A DNA stretch of 64,000 bases from Diadophis punctatus similis (lineage: Eukaryota > Chordata > Lepidosauria > Squamata > Dipsadidae). The DNA lies in contig JALIGW010000002.1 of the NCBI GenBank assembly GCA_023053685.1, forward strand, positions 166,911,034-166,975,033, written 5' to 3'. Shown here piece after piece: positions 48,300 through 58,772 of the stretch (position 1 is the first letter of the stretch; every line of letters starts with the position of its first letter). The notes beneath the pieces were generated by a model. The model made no database searches. It had not been told where the DNA came from and was given only the letters and a program-made list of their open reading frames with translations. A program made the position numbers and the translations under genes.

Positions 48300-49060
48300 G
48301 CGTTTGAAGGAGGAGAAGTGAAAGTGATTTCCGTTTTGCTTGTGGTTTTTTTTTTCTCTTATGGAAACTCCTTGTTCTGAAAACTGAAAACTGGCTGTCC
48401 TTCTTATATTCTTTGATAATTGACAAAAATAAGGATTATTTGCCTTTGAAAGTGGAAAGTATCTTTTTAGAGATCTGGCTTTTTAAGGCGTTTTGAAGAA
48501 GTTGGGAAGAGAAGTGAAGGTGATTTTTGCCTTGTTTGCTTGTGGCTCTTTTTCTTATGGAAAATTACAACTTTGAAGACTGATTTTTTTTTTCTCTCTG
48601 TCTCCTGACTTTGGAAATTAAAAAACTTTCTATCCTTTACATTGGAAAGAATTTCATTTAGAGTTATGGCTTTTTTCCATACTTTTCTGGAAATATAAAA
48701 ATGGTTTCAAGTTTGGAAGGATTGATTTTTTTTTTCCTGGCTTTTCTCTTGTGGAAATTTTGAAAATTGATTTTTATTTTCAGCTCCGTGACTTTGGATT
48801 ATAACAGTAATTGACAATTTTATTAATATAAATAAATTATAAAAGATTATTTGCCCTGGAAATTGCAAGAATTTTTATTATTATTATTATTTTTATTTTT
48901 ACAGATTTGACTCTTTTTTACACCTCTTTGGAAGTATAATAAAGAAGAAGTGAAAGTTATTTGTGTTTTGTTTGTGGTTTTTGGACTTTGGGAAATTTTT
49001 GAATTTGAAAACTGGTTTTTATTTTTGATTCTCAATTTTGGATTATAAAAACTGATAGTG
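48300..49060 (+). repeat. Degenerate tandem units in the L1 5' untranslated region
   Basis: The text gaagtgaaagtgatttccgt at about 48317 recurs as gaagtgaaggtgatttttgc at about 48511 and as gaagtgaaagttatttgtgt at about 48946, each followed by ttg(c)ttgtgg and a g(g)aaa(a)tt plus gactttgga segment. A fourth, more diverged unit lies near 48690-48840. The period is roughly 200 bp. Confidence 0.65.
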
Positions 49061-49098
49061 ATTTGGCGTTTTTAGTTTAATTTCTTGGAACTATAACA

Positions 49099-50202
49099 AT
49101 GGCCTCAAAATATGGAATGATTGCTTCGAATAAAAGGCCTATTTACCCCTCTGCTTTTACTTCTAAAATGCAACTTGCTACTGAACCAACACCTCCACAA
49201 GTTTTGACATCGGAAAATTTATTAAATACTTTAAAGATTATGAAACAAGACTTAATTTTGGAATTTAATCAAAAAATTACTGAGATAGAAAACAAAATGC
49301 AGGAAGCTTTGAAGAATATGGAAAAGCAGCTACGGATGGACATGTTAGAAGTTTGCAAAGGTTTAGCAACAAATGTTGATTTTTTGGAGGATTGTATTGA
49401 AACAAATAAACAAGCGTTGGCAACCTCGGTGGAATATATAAATAAATTTAAAAAGGATATTGCAAATTTTGAAACAGAGGTGTTGATGTCACAGTTTAGA
49501 AGAACGCAATTCGCTATTAGAGTAAGGGGGTTGAAAGAAGGTTTATATGACGACTTGAAGGGAAGAATGATTGAGGCCTTGGTGCAGGTTTCTGGAATTT
49601 CTAAAGATGAGCTGGCTATACAAATTGAAAAGTTATACAGGGTCAATTCGTGGTATGCAAAACAAAAACATTTACCAAGGGATATTGTTATATATTTTAC
49701 TACAAGAGTTTTACGAAACAGAATTATCCAGGCGACATTTAAGAATAATCTTCAGGTGAATGGTCAGGAACTTAAGATTTGGAAAGAAATTCCCTTTAAA
49801 ATGCTTAAAGCTAGAAAAGAATTTACTTTTTTGATTGATGAACTTAAAAGATTGAATTTACAATACAAATGGGAAGCACCAACAGGAGTTACGGTGAAAT
49901 TTTTGGAGAAAAGATACCGGCTGAATACGATAAACAAAGCTACCGAATTTTATATCAATATTTTAAAGGCTGATATATCTAAAATTCCAGAAGAAAAACG
50001 TATGAATGTAGAAGAAGACAAGGAGGAAAAGTCATTCTTATTGGATCAAAATGAAATAATCTCAAAGACTCAAAGTGAATCGCAGAGCCAGAAAGATGTG
50101 AAAAAGGAGATGGAGTATTGGGATCAGATGGAAGAGGAGCTGATAAATTCAAAATCATCAAGATACAAAAGGAGGCAACCAATAAGATATAAAGAGAAGT
50201 AG
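49099..50202 (+). CDS. L1 ORF1 protein, intact (367 aa)
   Basis: ORF1p binds RNA as a trimer and forms the retrotransposition particle with ORF2p (family knowledge). Residues about 40-145 are heptad-rich and predicted coiled coil (LLNTLKIMKQDLILEFNQKI onward). An RRM-like segment begins near FAIRVRGLKEG at about 161, and IEKLYRVNSW, RDIVIYFTTRVLRNRII and the C-terminal domain FLEKRYRLNTINKATEFY follow. The tail is highly charged (EEDKEEKS, KKEMEYWDQMEEE) and ends RRQPIRYKEK. The start ATG lies in aacaatggcc after the 5'UTR units. The frame is open throughout, while older L1 copies in the window are broken. It is slightly longer than human ORF1p (338 aa). Confidence 0.93.
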   Translation: MASKYGMIASNKRPIYPSAFTSKMQLATEPTPPQVLTSENLLNTLKIMKQDLILEFNQKITEIENKMQEALKNMEKQLRMDMLEVCKGLATNVDFLEDCIETNKQALATSVEYINKFKKDIANFETEVLMSQFRRTQFAIRVRGLKEGLYDDLKGRMIEALVQVSGISKDELAIQIEKLYRVNSWYAKQKHLPRDIVIYFTTRVLRNRIIQATFKNNLQVNGQELKIWKEIPFKMLKARKEFTFLIDELKRLNLQYKWEAPTGVTVKFLEKRYRLNTINKATEFYINILKADISKIPEEKRMNVEEDKEEKSFLLDQNEIISKTQSESQSQKDVKKEMEYWDQMEEELINSKSSRYKRRQPIRYKEK

Positions 50203-50469
50203 CGTTGATATGTATTAGATGGATGGAGATAATATAATTGTATTTTCTTCTTCTCCCTTTTTTTTTTTCTCTTTCCTTCTTTTCTTTTAAGGGGGAAAGA
50301 GAAAGACAAGATTTTTTTTTCCTCTTTTTTAATAATTCTTTAAGAATTGGAATTCTTAATTTTTAATTAAAACTATTGAGCTTTAAATTATTACAATTAG
50401 ATTTTTAAAATTTAAAGGAAGGTTTTTTTTTCTTTCCATTTGTTTTAGGTTTTTGTTTTTCTCTCTCTC

Positions 50470-50485
50470 TTTTCTAGATTTTTAC

Positions 50486-50545
<60 letters not shown>

Positions 50546-50568
50546 TGTTATTATTTTTATTGTTGTTG

Positions 50569-50632
<64 letters not shown>

Positions 50633-50635
50633 CAA
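50470..50635. repeat. (ATT)n microsatellite inside the L1-type element
   Basis: About 50 ATT units in two blocks with ttgttgttgtt-type interruptions, lying where ORF2 would be expected. Confidence 0.97.
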
Positions 50636-50654
50636 TATTACCTTTAAGGATATT

Positions 50655-51010
50655 TTTTTATTATGAATTAACAAGTTGTTGAACAATAATATTATGTGGT
50701 TATGATGAAATTTAAAGGCTTTAATATTTAATACATGTAATATTTTTTTTATCTGAGCTAATAAGTTGTTGTATAATAATGTTATTATGAGAAACTTAGA
50801 GGTATTATTATTTAATATTTTTTACTATGAATTAAAGTTGTTGTATAATAATATTATGTTATGACGAAATTTAAAAGTTTTATTATTTAATATGTAGACA
50901 TGTAATATTTTTTTTAGTTTTATTTGAGTTAATAGGTTTCTTTAGAGTAATATGTTGTTATGATGAAATTTAAAGGTATTATTATTTAATATCTTGATAT
51001 TAGCTATGTA
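50655..51010 (+). repeat. Degenerate AT-rich tandem units, about 70-100 bp each
   Basis: Words like aagttgttgtataataat, ttatgatgaaatttaaaggt, attattatttaatat and catgtaatatttttttta recur in the same order, with unit starts near 50669, 50760, 50833 and 50931. No reading frame is open. Confidence 0.7.
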
Positions 51011-51299
51011 AAATTTTTTCGGTTCTAGTTAATTATGAGATTATTATTATTATTAATGTTTTTTTTAAAAGATGAAAGGAGGAGGGAGAAACTGTTTTCC
51101 TTCCTTTGTATAACTCAGATTATATAATTAATATATCTTTAACTTTTAATTTTTATTTTTTAGAATTATATGGGAAATAATATAAAATATAGAAATTTAA
51201 CGATGTTAGCAATGTGTAATTTGGAGTTGAGGGATTTTTCCTTTTTCTTTTTTCTTCTGTAATTACTGATATTATGCCCTGTGTTCTCTCTGGGAAGTC

Positions 51300-51341
51300 C
51301 GGGGGGGAGGGGGGGAGGGAAGGGGGTGGGGGTGGGGAGAA
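51300..51341 (+). promoter_or_regulatory. G-rich polypurine tract of the L1 3' end (quadruplex-prone)
   Basis: At least five runs of four or more G are separated by single A or T and by short purine spacers. A G-rich polypurine tract in the 3' UTR is a conserved trait of mammalian L1 and may fold as a quadruplex. The presence of the tract is seen; the role is inferred. Confidence 0.8.
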
Positions 51342-51482
51342 AAATTAAAAAATGTTTGTACTCTGTACTAATAAAACTTTTTCAATAAAAAAAAAAGATT
51401 TGTGGACTTCAACTCCCAGAATTCTGGGAGTTGAAGTCCACAAGTCTTAAAGTTGCCAAGTTTGAAGACCTCTGCACTATAG

Positions 51483-52884
51483 TACGGTATCTCTTGGAAT
51501 GGATCTTCCCAATGGCCCAAGCACCAGGCTATTCCGCTAGCCTCTTGGAAAACAAATTAATCCTCTCTTATCCATGCTCCCTTATACTGCCAACATACAC
51601 ATTCATTCACAAACAGTGCAGGCATAAAACATATTGACTTACCAGATCACATGATTCGCTCATCTAGTGTTTACAAGAGCCTGCATTTCCAAGTTAAACA
51701 AATTAAAAAGAACAAGGGCCACTAGCCTTAAAGAAAACACAAAGTACATCTACTGTAAAACGATCTAATCTGACTGGCAATAGTTCTCCAGGTTTCCAAG
51801 CAGAAATCTTTCCTTTCCATCCCTTTAATTGGACATACTACACTCTGAGCCCTAGACTTCCTTGCATAGGTTCTGCTTCCAAGTGCCTATCTCTTCCCTC
51901 CACAAAACCCCACATTCTTCTCTTTAAATACGCCCTTGTTTCCTGTTTTGTTGGGTTTTTTTTTTAAGGAAAAGAAGATAAAATGTGTCTACCACTGTAA
52001 ACTTTTCACATCTTTGAGTTCTGAGTTATTTGTATTCATAACTATAAATACATGTACAGCATCTTCAATCTGATCAGATTACTGGCTTTAATAGGAGAAA
52101 TGCCCTATAAATTTTGGTGTTATAAAACTGCAAAAAAAATGCACTGCTTTTTCATTTTTTAAAAAAACTGCCCAAAACACTTCCCCCACTTCTCATATCC
52201 CAGTTGCTGATCTTTCTGCTTCAACTCTGTATTCTTCTTTTTGTAAAAAAATAAAATAAAATGAATCCTCCATGTTACTACACGATTAAATGTTAAGCTT
52301 GAAAGCAAGAATATTATTTAATATAAGAGGCTGCTAAATGATTCAACTAGAGAGAAAAAGTAGCGTGGGAACAGACTTTTCTACCCAGATGCTATTATTC
52401 CCTTCTGCCTCCTTAACAACCTGTTAAGATTACCTTCATTTCATTGGAGCATTTTGGCTATGCCATATATGGAGATAATTTCAACATAAGGAGAAAATGT
52501 GTGTTTTTGTTTCTCAAGCATGGCACAACTATCCTGCTGCAAGTTCAGGAAGGACAGGAAGCCAATGAGTTAAATTGGCTGAAAGCCATAATATTGTTCA
52601 TGTGATGCTCTAAATTTTTACCAGATGTTAGAGTCAATCAACAGGATGACTTATTATGTGCCTTGCTTAGTTTCTTAGAAGCGTCAGGCCACTCATTGTT
52701 AGAAACAGAGGGTTGGCCTAGAAAAATGATGGGCTTCCTAGAAAACCTAGAATACATATTTGGAGAGATTTTCGGTTTTCAATTAAAGCCCAACTTTTAT
52801 TTTTAATGAATTTTACCTATGCTCTCCCAGAAATACCTTAGCCAACAGACTAATCAAATCTTCATTCCTTTAGAGGAGAATATT
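51483..52884. other. Intronic sequence
   Basis: Nothing recognised. Confidence 0.5.
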
Positions 52885-53355
52885 TGTATCTCCAGGCTGA
52901 AATGAACTTGGTTGTTTTGTTGCAGACGTTTCATTTCCCAAACTAGGTAACTTCATCAGTGCTAGTAAGGAGTGAGGTTTGCTCTCATTTTACATTTTAG
53001 TGGCTTGCCTCATCAGTGTTTATAGGAGTGGTCTTGGTGGCTTTTTGGTTGGGCTGTTTAAAGCAGAGGACAGAGTAGCCTTCAAAAAAAGGCTAAAAAA
53101 CAACCAGACTATCATCATCCTACCAGCAAACAAAGGCTGAACTACAGATCACAATATATACAAAAAGTGAAAGAATTACTAGGCAAAGAAACTTACATCA
53201 CAATGAATGCCAATCCAATACAGAAACTAGACAATCAGATCAAGAGAACTCTCAATGACCTCACCAAGAAAGGCCAAATTTACAAAGAGGAACAGTGGCG
53301 GATGAGTGGACCCATCCTCCCATGCTTCTATGAATGCCCCAAAACACATTGACAA
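52885..53355 (+). pseudogene. Penelope-like element fragment: terminal region plus reverse transcriptase start
   Basis: The first part reads ttgttgcagacgtttcattt and cccaaactaggtaacttcat, the terminal region shared with three other copies. Downstream, the frame gives RLKNNQTIIILPANKG, then VKELLGKETYITMNANPI, KLDNQIKRTLNDLTKKGQIY and a late PILPCFYECPKTH. This follows the Penelope order ...ILPADKG... KVKELL... YGLPKIHK. At least one frame break and a stop (after ANKG) are present, and the catalytic blocks are missing. Confidence 0.8.
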
Positions 53356-53875
53356 TTCTTAGACTGATTGTTATACCTATTCTACCTGTTGCCATTAGTT
53401 TGGTCTTCTTTATATTTAATTATAGTCCCAGTTTTCCATTCTGTTCCTCGACTTTCATTACTAGAACTTTCAAATCTGTGCATTTTCATCTGTCAGAGTA
53501 GTATAATTGGCAAAACATGATTTTTAGATGTTTCTTCCTCCAGTTTTACAGCCATGTTCATCTTCAACCAATCTGGTTCCCTTAATATACATCAGCAGAA
53601 TGAATGAATAAATAAATAAGAACAATGTACATAGTTTTATCTTAGTCTTTTGTCAACCTGGAATCAGTCTACTTCATCATACATAGTGGCTTTCTGTTCT
53701 GTATATAACTTTCTTATGAGGACAATGAAATGTTCTGGGATTCTTATTTTTCTGAGCACATTCCCTAGCTTGATATAATCAACACACTCAAAAGCCTTTC
53801 TATAATCAATGAAGCACATAGTAACTTCTTAGTTACTATGTAACTCTCTATGTAACTACATAGTAACTCTCTCAA
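53356..53875 (-). pseudogene. BovB (RTE-type) LINE, decayed reverse transcriptase
   Basis: The minus strand reads CFIDYRKAFECVDYIKLGNV, then LRKIRIPEHFIVLIRKLYT and EQKATMYDE, the conserved BovB FIDY.KAFD.V segment that carries the first catalytic Asp. After a break, LNIKKTKLMATGRI corresponds to the block after the YADD box. Stops and a deletion remove the middle. Confidence 0.85.
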
Positions 53876-53966
53876 GTATCCTGTTTATTTGAAAAGGGGG
53901 ACTGAGGCATCATCATCAAGTTGATAACGTCTTGTTTTTTTCCTCTACTTTTCATCATGTCTAGGT

Positions 53967-54248
53967 CAGGGGTGGGTTCTAACTTACGTTGCCACCGGTT
54001 TGCTTCCTCCTGCACCGCGTGGGTGCACGCGCATTGAGTGCCGCGTGGGTGCATGCGCAGTGCCAAAAAACAAGCTTCTGTGCATGCGCAGAAGCAAAAA
54101 ACAAGATGGCGGTGTTGTAGGCGTGTGCACATTAGAGCCGGTTCAGGGGTATGGCCAACCAGCGATCGCTCCCGGTTTTGGTGAGTGGGGGGAAATTCCT
54201 GCTAACGGCTCTAAAGAACCGGTCCGAACCGGGAGCAACCCATCTCTG
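53967..54248 (+). mobile_element. hAT-like nonautonomous element
   Basis: 282 bp from CAGGGGTGGGTTCTAACTTA to GGGAGCAACCCATCTCTG, flanked by perfect gtctaggt (53959-53966 and 54249-54256). It is the shortest member of the family of 2573-2942 and has lost most of the A-rich linker. Confidence 0.92.
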
Positions 54249-54256
54249 GTCTAGGT

Positions 54257-55157
54257 GCTTTGGATATAAAACATTGTATCAAATAATCTCTCTTTTTCTC
54301 ATTCATCATCTTAATAATCATCATTCCCTACCTGGATTCAGAAGTTTTGCAACACACCCAGTCTTGGTTTAATGTTTAACATATGCATATTGCTCACATG
54401 ATACTGTTTCAGGCCCTTTCAGGCCTCAAAATCTTGAATTGACATCTAAATCTAAACACAACACACAAGATTCGAATCACAGACAAAACTGATGTATTTC
54501 CTCTTTTCCTACAAAAGCCAAATTATTTAGTTCTCTACCTTCCAGGTTATCATCACTTTTCAGGTTCAGAGGCTTCACTACTATAAATATGAGGTAAGAT
54601 GTCGAGATTGTAGCTATCATTACCAGGACAAATGCTACCTAATATTTTTTCCTGAAACATGTTTTGAATAGAACTTAAATTAAGTTGGATAATTTTTTTC
54701 TCTCTCTTTGGCTTCAAAGGTTAGACCTCTAAAAACTACGACTGGAATATAACAATCTGTGGCAAGGACCTTAAAGAGGTCATTTTTCAGGATACAGATT
54801 CAGAAAACAAAATGATATTGTGTAAAGGATCTCTATTTCATTTTAAAAGCCCCAAATTTAGTTTGGAAAATGATCTGAGACAGATTGACAAGAATTCATA
54901 AATTCGTCACTAAATGGCAAAAACTGAAAAGCATGTCTCCTGTGTGGTTCTGCCAAAAGAATGTCAACAGTTCAATTTGCCTACTCTCAAATTTATTTTT
55001 AAATTTTGATGGGAACCAAGTATAAACATTCCTGAAGACGTAACCATGAAGGAATGGGAATAAGAAACTCCATGAAGCCAGTAATGATGGCTTCAATACC
55101 ACAAAACCAATCCCTTAACCAAATCAGGGATACAGGCAATCACCTTTCAAATGAACA
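54257..55157. other. Intronic sequence
   Basis: Nothing recognised. Confidence 0.5.
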
Positions 55158-56152
55158 TACTGTATTTTTCAGAGTATAAGACACACCTTAGTTTTGGGGG
55201 AGGAAAACAAGGGGGGAAAATCTGCCTCTGCCTCCCAGCAATTTGCCTCCCAGCAAACAAGATAAAATGATGATATACATAGTTTGCTGTGTATTTCTGT
55301 GCATGTGTGCCTGACCCGTAGAAATAGCAAAGAATTAGAGAATTGTACATTATGGCAGTATATTAACGCCAGAAAGTTTTCTAAAATGTAGTCACACTAA
55401 CTCTTCCCAATTATTTAAATAGATCTACTCCAAACATGACTAAGTCAGGGTCTAACTCAGCTGCCTTATCTTAATACTACAACAGGACACTGTTACATTT
55501 CAGACTATACTTGTACAGATGCTGTTAAAATTGATGTGGCTTTCTGGAAGTACTGTATAGTTATTCTCTGCTATTTAAAAGAAGATACAATAGCACTGGG
55601 CCTCTTCAGATCAAGCATTTATTTTAAAAAGCTTCTTCATTTTGTTAAGTTGTCTAGAACAATAATAAAGCAGCCTTTAAAAATAAGTCTAATAATTTGA
55701 ACATTCTATAGGTATTTATAGTTATTGACTTACCTCCTTGCAGCAAACAACAATCAGCCAGTTTCAGCACAGCCTGATTAGCACAAGAAAATAAAAATCT
55801 GCATCTGCCTCTACCTCCCAGCAATTTGCCTCCTTGCAGTTTTAGTTTCACTTTCAGTTTTAGCACAAGCAGCTAATAGTTTCAGGCTGCAGGGATTGCC
55901 GTAGCCTATTTCTGCCTGCATGGAGCCTGAATCAGCTGATCATCGGGAGGCAGATTATAATATATTATAATCAGTTGCTTGTGCTAATCAGTCTCTGCGC
56001 TGTTTGCTGCAAGGAGGCAAATTGCTGGGAGGCAGATGCCAAAGGGTGGGGGTGGCTGGATGGGGCTACATTCGGTGTATAAGATGCACCCAAGTTTTCA
56101 TCCTCTTTTAGGGGGGGAAAGGTGCGTCTTATACTCCGAAAAATACAGTATT
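55158..56152. mobile_element. DNA transposon-like element with long inverted termini and internal repeats
   Basis: Left end actgtatttttcagagtata then agacacacctt; right end aaggtgcgtcttatactccg then aaaaatacagta, an inverted repeat of about 35 bp. A motif cctcccagcaatttgcctcc is present twice (55231-55255, 55816-55836) and once inverted (about 56010-56035). No transposase reading was found, and the superfamily is not clear to me. Confidence 0.65.
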
Positions 56153-56334
56153 TTCCCCAATGTTCCCCTCCTCAAAGTACTGTGGTAACTGGCTGCTTTC
56201 TAGCACTTTCCTTTGGGCAAAAGAGAAACAGACATGTCACTTCATTTAACCAAAGTGAATGCCTGAGGGAAAATCTTTCTGCAGGCAACAATACCTTTGC
56301 TCCCCCATTGACTTTCTTCCCCATCTGACTTCAT
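56153..56334. other. Intronic sequence
   Basis: Nothing recognised. Confidence 0.45.
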
Positions 56335-56557
56335 TCAGTTGGCAAAGAAAATTGCAAATAGTGATCACATGATCGCAGGAAACTTGAACAACCAGTTGTA
56401 AGTGCAAACGTGCTAAGCTCCCCAAACGTGACGATGTGACTGTGGGAGTGGTGCAGCAATTGTAACTTTAAGAATGAGTTGCAAATGAGAATCTTTCCTG
56501 AGCCTCTTGTAACTTTGAGAAGTCATTAAGCGACCAGTCATAAGACGAGAACTACAC
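56335..56557. mobile_element. TA-flanked DNA element copy, partial
   Basis: Contains gtgatcacatgatcgcagga, ccagttgtaagtgcaaacgt and the right end gaccagtcataagacgagaa, shared in order with 30064-31251 and 25139-25449. The left end is not clear. Confidence 0.5.
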
Positions 56558-57262
56558 ACAGTAAATAAATACATAAAATAAACTATTCAGCTTGTATAAA
56601 TTTGTTACTTTTTCCTAATGTTGGCAGCCTATTTCTATCATTTGACCAATGTCCTTTTTGTTTCACTAAACATATATTTGGCAGTCCTGCATATATCAAA
56701 CCCATGTGAACTGACTTTGCTCAAGAAAACATAATGCATATGTCATAATCATCCTCACAAAACCTAATAAATAATGCAACTAAATAATCAGGCTGGTTTT
56801 CTTTATTTACTTGTTTTTATAATATGGGTGGCACAACAAACCTCCATTTCATCACAAAAACTCATGTTTGAGAATCTGTTTTGCTGCTACCAGATCCAAT
56901 CAGGTATAAATGCAGTGTCCAATGTCCTGTTTCATGTATGGGCAACTTTGTGGGTCAGTGGAGACATCTGGCATACTTTCACTTGATAACATATCACAGA
57001 GCAACAAGTCTATCTAGGTGTATGTATACATCTTCCACCTGTATCCATTCAGCAGAAGGTAAACTCTTTACCCTCCCCTTGAGCCCTCCCTGATATTTTC
57101 TGTGTATTGGTGGTACATTTCTAAAGAATTGTCTGAAACTCATTCATACTTTTTATTTTCTAAAAAAGATTCTAAGAATTATGTGGTCCCCAGAAGCATT
57201 CTTATAAAAGGATATAACAACTTTGCAATTTTCATGTTTTTAAATGAATGAATATCTGTATA
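56558..57262. other. Intronic sequence
   Basis: Nothing recognised. Confidence 0.5.
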
Positions 57263-57277
57263 TTATCTATCTATCTG

Positions 57278-57371
<94 letters not shown>

Positions 57372-57437
57372 CATCCATCCATCCATCCATCCATCCATCC
57401 ATCCATCCATCCATCCATCCATCCATCCATCCATCCA
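57263..57437. repeat. Compound (CTAT)n(CCAT)n microsatellite
   Basis: About 26 CTAT units run into about 17 CATC units. Long tyrosine/leucine/serine and tryptophan/methionine/aspartate readings here are artefacts. Confidence 0.98.
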
Positions 57438-57700
57438 ATAGGATTGCACTTCCTCAGAAAGAACAACTACATAACTTAGGATGTTCCTAGAGTCATCAGT
57501 ATTGTTGGAGGCCTTTGACCTCAATGGCCAGGACTGCCTTCTCTGGAACATATAACAGTAGTAAATATAACATTAATACCCTTTACTTGAAAGAAACAGC
57601 CTAGCTGTTCATGCACTGGCAGCCTCAGGTTTTTATTATTTATTATAATATTGTATTATTGTATTTTTCCCTATGTCCCTCTCTGGCTGTCCCTCTATTC

Positions 57701-57840
57701 CAGGGGTGTCAAACTCGCATCATTACAGCGGCATCACATGATGTATCGCAACTTTTTCCCCCTTTACTAAACCGGGCGTGGGCAGCGGTTTAGTAAACCG
57801 CAACACATCTGGCCCGCGGGCCACGAGTTTGACACCCCTG
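57701..57840. mobile_element. hAT-like MITE, 140 bp
   Basis: From CAGGGGTGTCAAACTCG to CGAGTTTGACACCCCTG, perfect 17-bp terminal inverted repeats, flanked by perfect ctctattc (57693-57700 and 57841-57848). A second member is at 59069-59199. Confidence 0.95.
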
Positions 57841-57848
57841 CTCTATTC

Positions 57849-58764
57849 CAATCTTCTATTCCTTAGTTGTAAAACTTCTCAGTTGCTTTTCTTTGATTTG
57901 TTTAAAAGCTGTAGATAATGCAGGAAGTTGCTATATGACCACATGGCTGAAGGGAAGTCTGGTTGCTAAATATGGCATTTGACCATTCACAACTGCTCTG
58001 TTATTATATCTTTAATTATCCTGTAAGTGTTAGTTACAAAAAAAATTTGTAATTTTTGCTGCTTCTGATGAACCCCAAACTAATTTTGGAGAACATTTTT
58101 AGTTCTATAGATTTTTTTTCTCCTCATTCTGAAAATAGTCTGTTCAAGTCAAGAAGACACTTGTTAATAAGCAATACTACTATTTATCACTCAGAGGTGA
58201 GAGAGAGAAATGTACTGTCAAACAATTCAACTGGTAATTATTGTGCCTTTTTCAGTGGGAGGTATCAGGAACTTCAATACTCAATCTCATTGAATCAAAC
58301 AGGACTTCAGCAACTGGCTTTCCGGCAGCTGTTGCACATCTAACAATTGGTTTACCAGAGGCTCCATGTCCAAGCCACATCAAGCATCTGGTGTTTCCAA
58401 TGAAGTATAGAAGTGTACCCACATTCCCTTGTCACTTTACAAACCAGTAATATTTCCCTGAAACCTGATCCTGTTACCATTTAAACCAAATGTTAACCAG
58501 GAACACCAACCACACTTGTTTCTATGTATAGAAAAAAAACCCATTGTAGTGATCGTATCAAAATGAGAATAAACATTTGAAAAGGGGAACATTCTAAGAA
58601 AAAGTCAGGAAACAAATGGTTTCAGGTCTGATGTTTTTATGCAAATCAATTCCTTGGTTGTCCTATGCAAGCTCTGTTTAATTATTAGGGAGTAAATAGA
58701 AAAGCAAGTAGTCACTTTTCAGACTAGTTAATAATTATAGCACAGGTAGCTGCACTTAGAACTG
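57849..58764. other. Intronic sequence
   Basis: Nothing recognised. Confidence 0.5.
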
Positions 58765-58772
58765 CCTTAGAG

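Larger units (their letters stand above)
47857..51394 (+). mobile_element. L1-type retrotransposon with intact ORF1 and no ORF2
   Basis: About 3.5 kb, bounded by the perfect 11-bp target duplication aagatttgtgg (47846-47856 and 51395-51405). It starts ggacttccggtttggtgttc in a CpG-rich block (to about 48135), continues through tandem 5'UTR units, ORF1 (49099-50202), an (ATT)n array, AT-rich tandem units, a G-rich tract (51300-51340), an AATAAA signal and a short A tail. An autonomous L1 would carry some 3.8 kb of ORF2 after ORF1; none of its motifs is present. Perfect duplications and an open ORF1 indicate a recent insertion. It lies antisense to ARHGAP26. Confidence 0.9.
47820..51474. mobile_element. 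Palindromic hAT-like element split by an L1-type insertion
   Basis: Without the insert the element is about 105 bp, from CAGGGGTCCCCAAACTTGGC to AAGTTTGAAGACCTCTG. It is flanked by the perfect 8-bp duplication cactatag (47812-47819 and 51475-51482). Its two halves are near-perfect complements centred on the GAATTC at 51419-51424, so it folds into one long hairpin. A short intact relative is at 58773-58867. Confidence 0.92.
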
